Positions 49,101 to 62,378 of a stretch of DNA of 64,000 nt are shown here, in pieces (the stretch's first letter is position 1; the number at the start of each line of letters is the position of its first letter). The notes beneath the pieces were generated by a model. That model was not told where the DNA came from. It worked only from the letters and a program-made list of their open reading frames with translations, and made no database searches. The DNA is taken from the NCBI GenBank assembly GCA_022393335.1, contig JAJEKB010019203.1, positions 1-64,000 of the forward strand, read 5' to 3'. This DNA is from Macrotrachela quadricornifera. Lineage: Eukaryota; Rotifera; Eurotatoria; Philodinida; Philodinidae. Made by a program: the position numbers and the translations under genes.

Positions 49101-52037
49101 AAGAAATTGTGATTGTAGTTTTTTTTTCATCTTGAAAAATAAAGGTTAAAAGCATAAAAAAGTATATATTATTACTTAAGAGACATGCACGTGTATATAG
49201 AGAAACTCTGTTAAGTTGTAAAAATACAATGGGACGATGCCCATCGGTAAGGTAATTCATACATGTATATATTTATATCTGTATGGTAAAACAAGTTTCA
49301 CGGCATAATTCGTATTTTTCAACAGGTAGTTTCTGTGTCGAATATATATATAAAGTATTATAATCCGAAACAAAATTAACTACTCTAGAATTCTTTTAAA
49401 AATGTCAGATTGATCGTTAAAAGTAGTGTTCCCATTGAGAAAAGATTGTTAAACTGTTTTTGAACACTTCTGTTTTAACAGAGTATGAAATAACTGAAAA
49501 TTCCTTCCTGAAAACAATCTAAGTTTTTTCGTAGCTTTCAACTACATTGCTTGTATTCTTCATTTTCTTCTGAAGGCTCATGAAAAATATATCAAAAGAT
49601 CTCTATAAAATGTTTTCTAAGGACTGTGGAGCCATACTAGAACAAATACAAATCACTGAACTTTGTAGAAAAACATGAGATATTGTGAGACCAAGTGGCT
49701 TTTTACAAACCGTTGTATATTAAAAAACAAAATAGTTACGATAGTTTGTTCGATTTGATTTGATTTTTTGCTCACACTGATGCAAAATAATGCATCATTA
49801 TTCGAGATAAATTTATTGAATCGTTTATTAGCAAACATTATTAAATATATCCCTCTGGCAAAAAATAGTTGGTCATAGTATTTTCAACATATTGTTACCA
49901 TATCTGAATATTTTTGTCAGTCTTAACTTGTAGTTATTTAATGGCAAATACTTCGGATATTATTAATGTGTCCACGTATCAAGTTTCTATGTACAGCTTT
50001 ATTGAAAATTGAGGCCACATACATGCACAAAATGATCCATTACAGACTAGCCATTCTTAATAGCATAAAAATCAGAGTTAACAAATGGATAATTATCCAT
50101 ACACATTATCTGACTACTAGATAATTACTCATCAAATATTGTCTAAGCTCATGCCTAATGATTAGGAATGGGATTGTCACGATGGAAGTAGCTTAAAAAT
50201 ACTCGAAGTTTTTGTCATAAAATAACTACAAGTCGAAACTAATAAAAATAGAGGGTGATAGAGAATTTTACACGCTTTCAAAATATATATTTACTTTTTT
50301 TAATTACTTATTCCTACATTAAGAATAAACTTGAAAATATGAATGAAGAACGAATAAAAAATGTATTTCCGAGAAATCTGATAATGAGGGCATCTTTATT
50401 GTGCTTGAATTAATTTTTTGCAAACAAAATGCAATTCAAAATGTGCTTATATAAGATTGTAGAGACCATATGAACATAATTATCTGATTTGGAAAAAGGT
50501 TATGTTTTTCTTTTTCTTAAAGAATAATTTAATTTTATACTATTTTTCTTATTTATCAAAATATAAATTTCGACTCATGTCTGGCTCTAGTTAACGTTAT
50601 TCAATATTCTTGTACTATGTTGTAAATGTTTATTATTGGAATATGATCATGAAAATATTTATGAATCAAGTTAGAAATCACGTTATTTATCAATAATAAA
50701 ATATTCTTCAATCAATTTAAATTTATTTGAGGGTGAAGATTGAGACGAAAGTCAGATTATAGTCGTGTTCTGACGACAGGCAACGTTGATAGAGTAAATA
50801 AAAGAAACTAGTTTGAATATGTAAGATGTTTTTTCGTGTTTGACTGAATTATTTTCTTGGATCACTATTTCCCTGTTGTATTAACATATCAATGTAATTA
50901 ATTTTCATTTCGCCATTACACTTTAAAGTTTCAACTGTTGGTGGAGAAAAATCTTTTGCGATTTTATTATAAAATTTTCAAACAATTTTCCTGTCGAGCA
51001 ATTTTCGTAGACCTATAAAATAGTCAACAAAATATAGGTCCGTCAAGGATAACATATACAGGAAGTGTAAGAGCAAAAAGATGTATCAATTTAATTCAAT
51101 CAGGTTCAACTTCTTAACAACAATAATTTGAAGATAGTAGATGTTTTGATATGATCAAATCTTTTTTTCCTCAACGTAATATCTCTCTTTTCTACTCTAA
51201 TAATCTATGTAGCATAATAAAACCATTTTCTATTGTACATTATCTTGTTTCGTTAAAGTTTTAATAGTATATATATGTTTAAATTTTGACATGAATATAC
51301 AAGAGTAAGAAGATGCATACAATAATATCTTTTTATATTTATAGACTTTTAATTTATTATATGTTCCAGTCAATTGAATATATTTTATGCTATCTGGATA
51401 GAGTTCAACTTAGAAGAATTTCTGAAGGATATCGAAAGTTTAAATGAAGACGATGATTATCACAGTTTTGATCGTTTCTTTAAAAATGAATCAATAGTCT
51501 CACTTTCATGATTTATAGTAATCTAATTGATGAATATTTGATATTATTCAGTTTTATTTTATGTGTCTTCAAATAAAATCATTCTTCTTGAAATCGATTC
51601 AATTTATTATTTAAGTCATCCAGAGATATTTTATATTGTTTTTGAACAAAACAAGGATTTCGTTCAAGTAATCCATTTTAAACGAAAATTAGTACATCTA
51701 TATTAGATTTTTACTATTTTGTCCATCAGTTCGAATGAAAAAAAAAGTTTCTGTAACTAATAAAAGCGAAGTAAAGCATATCTGAAAATAAATGTCTACA
51801 AAATACAAGTACAAGATTTAAACAGTAAAATAGTGAATAAAATCAAGATAATAGAAAAAATATGAATGAACTTTTTCTTTATGAATAAAAACTTACTACT
51901 CTCCTGCTTCAAATAAATAAAATTCTTCGATAAAATTTGATCAACAATGAAGTTGTATACATTCATTAAGTGATACGAACTTCTGGAGTACTATATATAT
52001 TTAGTTCATTACAAGCATTATGATATAAGTGACACTG
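49101..52037. other. intergenic, no supported gene
   Basis: Contains the ART-TPR polyadenylation signal (49138-49143). The open frame 49653-49838 is unsupported. No exon-like blocks seen. Confidence 0.55.
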
Positions 52038-52681
52038 TTAACTAACGAGGGAAGGGTCCCAACTGTCGAATCGCTTTTAAATCGAGACTATGTGCGTTAT
52101 GTAGATCCAAATGAGTTATGAATACTCTGAAAAAAGTTCGGGCTGGTAGCTTATTGCTACGGAGATATTGCACTTTTTACGGTATTCTTTAAAAATGAAC
52201 GTCGTGGTCCCCCTCAGAGATACTAGAAAAACTGATTTTCGAATTTCGAGTTGAAACTTTGGATAGAGATAGATTTCAATAAGAATAATTTATTGTGAAT
52301 GTTTTTGAGGTTTTTTTCATCTGCTTTTATCCTAAAATAAGGGCATCAAATCTGTCAATTTATAGGGACAAGCTAATCATAACTGTATCCTAGGATAGAA
52401 ATAGCGAAAAAATCTGAAATAGTCACAAAAAACTATTCTCATTGAAGTCTATCTCTATCCAAAGTTTCAAGTCGAAATTCGAAAATCAGTTTTTCTGGTA
52501 TCTCTGAGGAAGGGCCACAACATTTATTTAAAAATACTGTAAAAGTGCAATATCTCTATAGCAAAAAGCCAGCAGTCTGAACTTTTTTTAGAGTATTCAT
52601 AACTCATTTGGGTCTACATAACGCACATAGTCTCGGATCAAAAACGATTTGATAGTTCGAACCCTTCCCTTGTAAGTTGAA
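52038..52681. mobile_element. foldback/MITE-like element with ~250-bp imperfect inverted repeats
   Basis: The left arm (about 52038-52288) and right arm (about 52431-52681) are inverted copies. Matching landmarks include GAGGGAAGGGT against ACCCTTCCCT at the ends, TGCGTTATGTAGA against TCTACATAACGCA, ATGAGTTATGAATACTCT against AGAGTATTCATAACTCAT, and TTTGGATAGAGATAGA against TCTATCTCTATCCAAA. The arms are visibly more diverged than those of the 12150-13518 palindrome. There is no coding capacity. Confidence 0.75.
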
Positions 52682-52910
52682 GAAAGGTTATTAGAATGAA
52701 CAGATCAAATCATTGTTTGATTTCTTTAAATCGTCAAAAAAAAACAATTAAATAAATATCAAGTATAAGTCAATATTTTAGATTTCATTGAAATAAAATA
52801 TATTTCAAATATAAAAATGATTAAACAACTGGAAAATCATTTAACGATCTATCATATATTTTCCTTTTTTATTATACAAAAGAAAACAAATTTTTTTCAC
52901 TGTTTTTTAA

Positions 52911-54358
52911 TCATTCATCTTCATCACCAGTTTTATCTCTATACCACCAAGGTCTTGGTTCTTCAGCTAACCTTTTTGTATCATGATGAATTATAAATTC
53001 AGGTGTACCAAGTAGATTTGATGTATAAAATCGATCTATTTGTTTTTCTTCAGTTAATTTCGTTCTATCAACAACAACTAAATTATTTAAATGAGACATA
53101 TAATGACATCTTAAATGATATAACCAACAATTAATTAATGATGTAAATGGTTTGCCTATAATACATAATGATAAAATAACTCCATCATCAAGTTCATGTA
53201 CTGATGGAGGAATATATAAAGTAGCACCAGGTTGAAAAGGTGATCGTAAATTAGAAACTAGAAATAAATAAAAAAATAAAATTCTAAATAAATATTCATT
53301 TTCTTTATTTTTACCATCATCTGTATTAAATTCTTCTAAATCTTTTTTTTTCTTCCAATATTCTACTGAAGGTTCAGCTCTTAAAACAAAATATTTTAAT
53401 TGTTTTTTTCTTAAATAAACTCCAAATGGTCCTTCAATATAAATGGGTTTATCATTAGATAATTTTGATACTAATTTAATTTGTTTTGGTGTATAAGTAT
53501 ATATTAACCATGAATGTTCTTCAATAGGATGTTCAATATCTGGTGAACTATCATGTGCTGAATGTATATCAATTAATTTTGTTTCCATATCAACAGTTGA
53601 TGTCATACGTTGAAGAGCTAATTTTGCTAAAATACGTTCATCATTTGGTAATTCCCATGGAATAGGATAAGGATTTTTATTCATAAATTTTGGTGCCCAA
53701 TAAAGAAAACGTGCAAAACGTCGAACAGGATGTGCCCATGGACCAAATATTTCTCTCAACATATGTACAACTTCAAGATCAGGTGGAATACCTTGAGATT
53801 CCATAGCTGATATAATAGTTGAAGCTGTTTCATTTTGTTTTGGCCAAAAACGAACAGATACTTGTATCATTGATTGATGACGATATGGACCAACAGGAAA
53901 AACAGATAAAAGTTTTTTGTATGATTCTGCATCACGTTCAACACCAAAATCTTTCATACGTTTAAGAGCAGCTCGAATAAATTCTACATGACCACGACGA
54001 TTTGGAAATTGTATTTTATATGCTTCAATAACATCCTAATAGAAAAAATTATTTTCAAAAAAAAATAAGTATCAATTTTACATACAAGAAAAGCTTGTTT
54101 ATTCTTTTTTTTAATATGTTCAGAATCGAATTGTCCTGTATGAAATGCTATTTGTTTTGTTGATATATATGGTCCAATCATTGATGCAATATTTGCTTCA
54201 TCTTCTTGTTTTTCATTTTCATTTTTATCTTGTGTATTTTGATCTTGTTCCCAATCATCATCGGAACGAGGAGCAGTTGATGATGCATATATTCGACTTT
54301 GAAAAATAGGTATACGACGAAGAAATAATGTAAATGATGGCTGTATTCGTAACAACAT
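52911..54358 (-). CDS. ECSIT: ECSIT, mitochondrial complex I assembly / Toll-pathway signalling protein
   Basis: Three exons on the minus strand: 54358-54086, 54035-53315, 53257-52911, coding 446 residues (human 431). The start MLLRIQPSFTLFLRRIPIFQ is a good mitochondrial presequence. The conserved ECSIT core follows: HVEFIRAALKRMKDFGVERD, SYKKLLSVFPVGPY, ILAKLALQRM, PIYIEGPFGVYLRKKQLKYF, then the C-terminal domain with DDGVILSLCIIGKPF. In vertebrates ECSIT works with NDUFAF1 and ACAD9 in assembling complex I, and also binds TRAF6 and Smads. Which roles apply in this animal cannot be read from sequence. The presequence and the strong core point to the mitochondrial one. The gene is intact. 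Confidence 0.92.
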
Positions 54359-57300
54359 TTTTACATTTCGAATAACTTCAGTATTACTTTAAAATTTCCT
54401 ATTTGTCAATTGGTTTATCTATTAACAAGCATCATTCTTGATTATGTTTAACAATAGAGATCGCTAGTCAACAGTAAAAACAATTTATCTGTCTTTAAAA
54501 TTTTGACAAACATTTTATCTCTTGTAAAACAGTAGACTCTTAATTAAATCAAATTGAGTCTTTATTTCATACAAGTGAACAACAACATTAAGACGGAATT
54601 ATTTTTTCCATCATCATTATTAGATGCACAGAATACAAGAACGTATTTCTTTATCTTTATCAGAATCTTCATCATCAAAATAGTTTAACATCGAATGCTA
54701 CTGATATTGTCATTCAATTAATGAACTTCCATCATAGTTGTAGCTAGCGGTTTATCTATATTTTCGTATTCAATAATTCTCTCAATTTTCTATGGTTAGA
54801 ATCAATGGATTTTTTTTCTTATGGGACGCAAAGGCCGATGCAAACTGTCAGACTGTACCCATACGACCAGTATATTCGCATGACTTATTCTATTTTTTTG
54901 CTAATAAGAGTCACATAAATCTTCCAATTATTCCTATCTATCTCATCATCACTTTGACAATGTTATAAATGTGTCTCTTAGTATTTTTTACTATTTATCG
55001 ATTGTTTATCGTTTCTGGTTACAACTCTAATATGACTACTCTTGTAGCATAAAGCATAATAGAAAGAACTACCGATAAAATAAAATTCCACAAAACTAGT
55101 GAACATAATACTTTGCCCAATAGTAAATTGAGTGATTTGATTTATTTAGTCATCAATAACTTTAAAGTCAGATTTTTATCAACTTAATTCCTTTCCTCGC
55201 TCCCACAGATATTTATCTTTAGTGACATCTCTTCTAAAATCTTCTTTTGAATGACTAGTACCGATGTCGATTCCACATCTTCAAGAGGATTGAACCAACA
55301 ACTAATTAGCAAAATAAAAATATTTCTTTGCTAATGTTACGCTTTTTATACTAACTGATTTTAGTTATGAGCATAGGAAATATCCTTAGACATCCATCAG
55401 TTAATTTCTTAAAAAATTAGTTTTCTAGACTAATAAACTTTTCGTGAAAGTTTTTCTTATCAATTTATTTAAATTATAAAATAGAATGCGTTATGTATAC
55501 GACAATATTTTCTCCTATTATATATACAAAAGTTAGGATAGATTCAAATGAAAGACTTTCTATTTGCTATACAAACCAACATTTTCTATAACTTAGACAA
55601 AGAATAAAGTTTTCACAAACAATTCTTTAGTCGAAAAATAAATGCTGATGTTCAAAATCAGCACGGTCAATTACTTAAAGTTTCATTCCTTTCATTAAAA
55701 AATGATTTATCAATCGAAATGAATGCCTCATGAGTTCAGTTCGAGGAGTTTTCAGCAGAGGACAAAGTAGCAAATATAGTAAACAGACAATTGATCGATT
55801 TACCTGTAAACTGGCTCCATCTATAAGATGTACTAGGAGTAAATAATTCGAGTGGAATATGAATAGTAATAGGAGCGCATTAGAAGATCTTGCTTTCACT
55901 TACAGTTTAAAGATGGTATTAAATAGCACGAATTGGTAGCTTTGTTCATATATATAGATACTGTTTAAGGGAATCCAACAAATGAAGAGAAACGATAAAC
56001 TCCGTGATAGACGCATACGAAATCGTCTCATGGCGAACAGATTTAGCACGAAAACATAGCCGCAAATAGTTGATAGCTGTTTGCAAAAAATAATTATCTA
56101 TTATTACTGATATTTTTATTGTATTGTTATCAAATTTGAAGATTATTATATTAAATTATAGTGTTCCATTTGCTATATGAATTCAGTAGTTTCATTTCAT
56201 CGAAATATTTATTTAGTAACGATTTCGAGCTATTAAATAAAATAATTCAAATCTTCTTGTTGCTGAAAAATAAATTAATGAGATAGCTTGACTTGCATCA
56301 GAACAATACTCAGACAATTAGCTGAACAAATATTGCAATCAAAAGAATCGACTTATCTTATAGAATAAGTCGGTTTGTCTCGTAGAAGAACCGAAATAGA
56401 ATGCTGAATAAATGTTTTAATAACGATACTTTTCTAATTTAATAATAACTCCCCCACCTTCACATGGTGTGATATATCTGAATCTACCAATCAACGTAGA
56501 GTCGTGATTATAATGTGAAAAAGCACCTGTATCACTAATATCGGTAGACACTATAATAAATCAAATTAATACTATTAACAAACTTGTCGTGACTCATATA
56601 ACCACGACAAAAAATATTGATCATAATAATCTGTAAATACCAATTTATTAAGAGTTGGTTAACTGCTCTATTGTCAAATATGTTCTATTGAAGAAGAAAT
56701 TTGTCTCCATATACAAATAAGGGATAGAATGAGGGAGTTCATGGAAAACGTATCCCTATATACACGACTGTTTCAGAATCAGCTGAAACTTTCAAGATTT
56801 ATAGAGCTCGACAAGCTAATCATTTTGATATCAAATAATACTAGTTCAGATTCGCATAGCAAACTTTTTAATGGCAAGACAATGGATTGACCACTACAAA
56901 AACACTATCTTCGAATAGCAATTCCCAATCGAATTTGAGTGAATGGTGATATGGTAGGTTTTGTAGAGTGTCGCTTGTTTTATCTTCTGGTATATAAGAC
57001 TTGTCGTGCTGCCTTAATTTTGATCTGCTACAGAGCCTAAATATTTATCTAAAAAGGTTATAGGTCAAATTTTAGATCTTCCATAAGGATTTTCAAAGAT
57101 TACTATTAGAGAAGTACTTAAATACATTGCTGAAATAAAAGTAAATAAAAACTTTCCATAAAAATATGTAAACTTTTAAGATTTTCGCATTCTTATAATA
57201 AAATATACTAAGAAGTCTTATCGAAGTGGAAGCGACAAATTTGGATATTAATGAGTGTAACAGTTCTTTTGACAGATTACGACTGTGAGATGATACGAAA

Positions 57301-58125
57301 GAAAGCGAAATGGCTTCTTATATCTGACAGACTCTTTCTTTTGCTAGTTGACACCTATTTCGATCAAAATTTTTAAGATAATTTTATAGAATTAATATAT
57401 GAAAATTCTTGTGTAAAATCTAAAATTTATCCTATAACGTTGGTAAATAAACATACACACTCTCTAACAGTCAAAAAGCAAGACAGCACGAAACACCTTA
57501 TGAACCAGAAGATAGAACAAGCGACGCTCTACAAAACTGGTTATAAAATAAGAAAGAAAATGTTCTCAGAATATTCTCTAAAAATCCAAGGTCTTTCAAT
57601 TTTATCATATTTTATACTAAATTCATATAACTGTATTTTGGTTCATTTTGAACAAAACTATATACAAATCTAGTATTATTTGATACCAAAATGATCAGCT
57701 CGTCGAGCTCTATAAATCCTGAAGATTTCAGCTGATTTTGAGATAGTCGCGTATACAATGATACGTCTTCCATGGTTTTTTTTCAATACAAAATAATATT
57801 TTGATAATGTCACATTCTACGTCACTATGAATCTTTATGACCTAGAGACAAAAGTACCTAATCAGTGAAGTGTAAATTGACCTTATTTGCGACATAAAAA
57901 AAAAATTTAATTATACAAATTTTCTCTCATATTGAAGATTATTTATAATAAGATAATAATACAAATATTTGGATAATAACGTGAATGATTACTATTTCTT
58001 TCCTAATTCTATCATAAAAAATCAATATATTTTTTTTTAAAATTTAGTTGTATATCGTTTGAAAACTATCAGTTATGTTTATATTATCAAAAATTTTTAT
58101 TCTACAAAAAAAACATTGAATAAGT
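54359..58125. other. 3.8-kb intergenic region, no supported gene
   Basis: AT-rich. A short hairpin lies at about 56348-56375 (GACTTATC..GATAAGTC-like). The open frames 55675-55899 and 57440-57673 are unsupported. Confidence 0.5.
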
Positions 58126-58773
58126 TTATATATGAAATACTAATTGCCATTGTTCTGGAGAAGATGGTTCTTCTTTTAAATCAGTAATATCATAATATCC
58201 ATGTTGACCTTTTGATATTTTTTGTTCATTTTGTTCTATTTCTATTAATGTTGGTGATGTTTTTTGATTAATTAATTTATTTAATCGATTTACATATTGA
58301 CATTGTTCTTCAAGGTATTGTTTATATACATGTAGAGTATTTATTTGTGTTAATAATTCATGTTCTTTAATTTCTAATTCATTAACTGTATTTTTTAATT
58401 CAATTTCAATATTATCTCGAGTTTTTTTCAAATTTCTTGCTAATTCACGATTTTTCATACGTCGTATTTCACGTTTTAAAGCAGCTTCACCTTCAACTAT
58501 AGCATCTTTTGAACGACGTCCAGTAGCTAATGTTGGAGCAACTGTCATACGTTTTTTTATACATATAGGACCATAGATTACGGTTGCCGTACGTTTTATT
58601 GTAGATGATTGTTTTGATTTTGATAAATCAATACTTTTAACATTAGTTATAACTGGCATTTTTTCATAACTATATTCATCATTTGAATTTGATAATTGTT
58701 CATATTGAATAGAATTTTTATGATTGAATATTGAATCTGAAGAATGCGACGGTGATGAAACAATACTGTCCAT
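58126..58773 (-). CDS. bZIP transcription factor with atypical basic region
   Basis: A single exon, 215 residues from MDSIVSSPSHSS (ATG 58773-58771). An upstream in-frame ATG at 58854 would add a hydrophobic 27-residue stretch that does not suit a transcription factor, so I prefer 58773. Residues ~1-95 are Ser-rich. The basic region at ~100-119 is KREIRRMKNRELARNLKKTR. A zipper with Leu at exact heptads follows (126, 133, 140, 147, 154). The acidic tail contains LKEE, a SUMO-type consensus, near the C-terminus. Aligned to GCN4/CREB by the invariant Asn, the usual Ala is Leu, the usual Ser/Cys is Leu, and the invariant Arg is Lys, so DNA preference may be altered. The subfamily was not identified. 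Confidence 0.8.
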   Translation of the reverse strand: MDSIVSSPSHSSDSIFNHKNSIQYEQLSNSNDEYSYEKMPVITNVKSIDLSKSKQSSTIKRTATVIYGPICIKKRMTVAPTLATGRRSKDAIVEGEAALKREIRRMKNRELARNLKKTRDNIEIELKNTVNELEIKEHELLTQINTLHVYKQYLEEQCQYVNRLNKLINQKTSPTLIEIEQNEQKISKGQHGYYDITDLKEEPSSPEQWQLVFHI

Positions 58774-61273
58774 AGATGTTTTTTGATGAATAATCACTAA
58801 ATGTACGATGATCAGAATGGAAATTTGGTATAAACAGTCTAATATATAGTACATATCATTAACACGTACAGAAAGAAAAAAAACGAAATACTGTCATTAG
58901 ACATGTTCATTCAACCGTACCATCAAGTATATTTAAAACAAAAATTTAGTTATAATAATACAATGAAATCGTAAGATGAACGTAATTAGCATTTATTTTT
59001 TTTTAACTATTGGGATTATAATTTTAAAAAATTCTCTTCTTCTAGCTTTTTATTTATTTAAATTACTGATAAATAAATAATGTATTTTATAGTTAATTAT
59101 TATCTGATTAAGATGAATATATATATATATACATACCATGTGATTTGTATAATATAATTAATATTTCTTTTTTAACACGATCGATAATATGCCTCTAACC
59201 TTGTAAATGAACTACGATATCTTCAAACGGCCTCGAAAATGAATGGAAAAGGAATATGATTATCAAAAAATATTTTTTTATTGTCTCTCGTCTCTGCAAA
59301 CAACTAATCACCGTTACGAATCACATTGTAACACTATGTATTTGAAATATAACGAAGAAGAATAGAGTACCTGTGCATTTGTTTACCTTTGGACTTGCAC
59401 CGGTAAATTTTCTTTGACTAACGCTGTTTAGTATAAGACGGAAACTATCGATTTTTTTCTTATATATTATATCTTGCTTATAGTAAGGACTTCTCTAACG
59501 TTTAATCAATGATATATATTTTGAAGTAATTTTTAAATAAATACAAAACTAATCAAATGATTAAAATACATACTTTGATGATGTGCGAAAATTTCATTTA
59601 TATATTATCAATGTATAATCGAGTCTTTGCTATTAATATATACTTAGGATAATCTATAAATACTAATAATATTATTTTAATATTATATAACAAGCTTGAG
59701 AAAATTTTCTTTCTGTATGCGTTCACTAATAAAAAAAAACAATACTGTATATTTCTCTCATATTTCATTGTTCTTCGACTGATCATATGATAATAAATTT
59801 TTGATAAATGATATTTGTTATAATATATGACGTAAATATTAAATTGTACTGTCATCAACATATATTCCTTTCTTACTCTTTTCCTTACTGTTCTCCACCC
59901 TTTTTTCTTTTTCATCTCTCTGAATTTACCTCGTTAACTATGTACATATTTGAGTAAACAAAAAAAAACAGTCATAATAGAAAATAATCAAGAAAAACAT
60001 GAAGATAATATCAGAAAGTGCATATTTCATAAAATATTTAAAATAATCAAATAAAATATTTATAGGATTGGAACAGTTCTAAATTCTTCCATGAATATAA
60101 TTTTCTCTAAAAGATGTCGAAAATTTGATTGAAATAAAAACTTAATAAATTTCTTTTTTTTAACTATCGCTAATTTTTTTGTATAGTCAAATAGGTATTG
60201 AAAAGGATAAGAAAGAAAAGAGAATATATATTAAAAACAAGGTAATCTAAGTAGTATTGCTATCGCTCTTATCAAAATTATATTTAATATTGCAGAAATA
60301 CAGAAAATTATTTTTTGAGTTTGAAGATTTTCCTGATTTATATTTTGCTAGTGTTTGGTTTCAAATACATTAATTGCTCGTTATTAAATGTATATAAATT
60401 TAGATCCATAGGAGACTAGATTAACTATGATTCAATTCAATTAACATTTATTTTTTAAAATTTGATCAATAATACATCTACACACATTTCAACCAAAAAC
60501 ATGTATTTTGGTGACAGTAGATATAATCAGTATGTAATTATAAAGAGTGCATCAGGTTTCATGCCCATGCATTGCACTTCAATCTTCATTTAGTATATTG
60601 TATTAAAAAAACAGTAAAGTATTCCACAAGATACGACATGCAAAGTTCGACAATAATTTCGATCAAATTTTTTTCGTTCTGTTAAACTTCACATTCCTTG
60701 AAAATCTAATATTTAGTCATCTGCAGTTTCGATCTTAACTATTCGATCAGTCGACTTATCTTTAAACGCTCGGAAGCTGTCGAAATGACGAGTACTCGGT
60801 GAAAGAAGCGCATCTCAGTCCAATATTTGATCACTCGATGTTTTCGTGTAAAATTGAAGCTTATTAGGATTCTCAAAGATCAGTTATAAAGATTTCATCG
60901 AGAAGATTGTTAATGCTTTGGTACGACTTCTGATAATCTTAAAGTCAGACATGCATTTCAGATTTTTTGTGAGAGAAATCTAAGTAAATATATCTAAACT
61001 CGTGACAACACTCTCAGAATTAGCTTTCTTTTGAGATATTAATAGTTTGGAAATCGATGCAAACAAAGATGGCATTAAACGGTTTTCGGAGAAATGGTAT
61101 TTTCACTGCGTTCTATGATTCTTGATTATGGGTAGAATTGTGGCAACTAACTGTAATTTTTATTGGCATTAATCAGTCCTTATTACTATCAAAAGAACAT
61201 TTATTTTTTGTTTTCCTTTCTTGAAGAAGCTTTATTAATATTAGAATATAAAATTTTGCGTTTGAAAGCTTTT
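58774..61273. other. intergenic, no supported gene
   Basis: AT-rich leader and spacer. The open frame 59598-59915 is low-complexity. No transposon ends recognised. Confidence 0.5.
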
Positions 61274-61456
61274 CGAATGCTCAAATCGAGTATTCGGAGT
61301 GACATTTTCCGATGGATAGAGGGCCCGGCGACGGGTTATTCTATTTCGATAGGTATGAACTCGTCAAAAAAAAAATTCAAGATTTTCGAGGAAGAATCAG
61401 AATGAGCCGTTGACTCATCGGAAAGTGTCACTCCGAACACTCAATTTGAGCATTCG
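61274..61456. repeat. short foldback, 41-bp arms
   Basis: CGAATGCTCAAATCGAGT...TTCCGATG (61274-61314) is inversely repeated at 61416-61456 (CATCGGAAA...GAGCATTCG) with a few mismatches. About 100 bp of locally GC-richer sequence, including GGGCCCGGCG, lies between. It could be a solo MITE. The open frame 61163-61405 crosses it and is rejected. Confidence 0.6.
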
Positions 61457-62378
61457 ATGGGCATCGAAATATCCATCAAGAGTCCGGTTAAGTAATTATT
61501 CTTTACCAATTGTATAATTTTTCATGTTGCATTTTATAATATATTTTGTTTTTTTTTAATAGAATAAAGATTAAAATACAGAGTGAATCTATTCAATCTT
61601 ATGTATCCATTACAATTTTCACTAGTTGATAATTTGAATAAAAGTTTTTATTCTTTATTACAAAGTCTTTTCAAAACATATTCGAAAAATCTAATTAAAT
61701 TAATTTACTCATACTATATATTATTTGTACATATTTCTTTATCTCAATAGTACATTTTTACTTAAAAGTACTGACAATATCAATCTAGTAATTCGTAAGT
61801 GTGTATAAGTATTTAATGCATAATTATTTTTCCATTATGCACATATAATTATCTTTTATCATAACACTATCAAAGTGAAGCAAATTTTTAGCATATATAC
61901 ATATGAAAAAAAAATAGTAAATAATGAAAAAAGAAATGTGTACACATCAGGTATTCATACTTGACGTAAACATAATTTTAAATATAAAAACAATCTAATT
62001 TTATCTCATTAGATATTTTCTACCTTTAGTTTCTTTACTATTTATAAATTAATCAAAATAATATAGCACTTTTGAAATTGTTTTTTTATCGTAATATTTT
62101 AGTCAAACTTACTAATAATGTATATTCAATACTCGTTTTTTATAAATAAACATTATTTAGAAAGAATTTTAGGTTTATATCGATTGGTTAAAAATACCAA
62201 ATGATATTATCGTTATATATTTAGTTACGCTAATTACAATACGATTAAATAAATTATGAATGCAATCATGTGTAACATTTTCTCTTTCGTTATTATTTGC
62301 TCCATGATAAATAAAAACAGACTCTAGACAATACGATACAGTTGATAATATTCAATACATATAAGTGCAACGAGTAGG
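61457..62378. other. intergenic, upstream of the phosphatase gene
   Basis: Strongly AT-rich, with nothing recognised. Confidence 0.5.

Noticed and set aside
52655..52665. GTTCGAACC as a tRNA B box
   Set aside because: It lies within a foldback arm. No acceptor stem or A box at a suitable distance was found, and no tRNA could be supported elsewhere.
58774..58854. Upstream ATG of the bZIP gene giving an N-terminal membrane segment
   Set aside because: The added residues are an AT-rich hydrophobic run. The downstream ATG begins a typical Ser-rich activator-like N-terminus.
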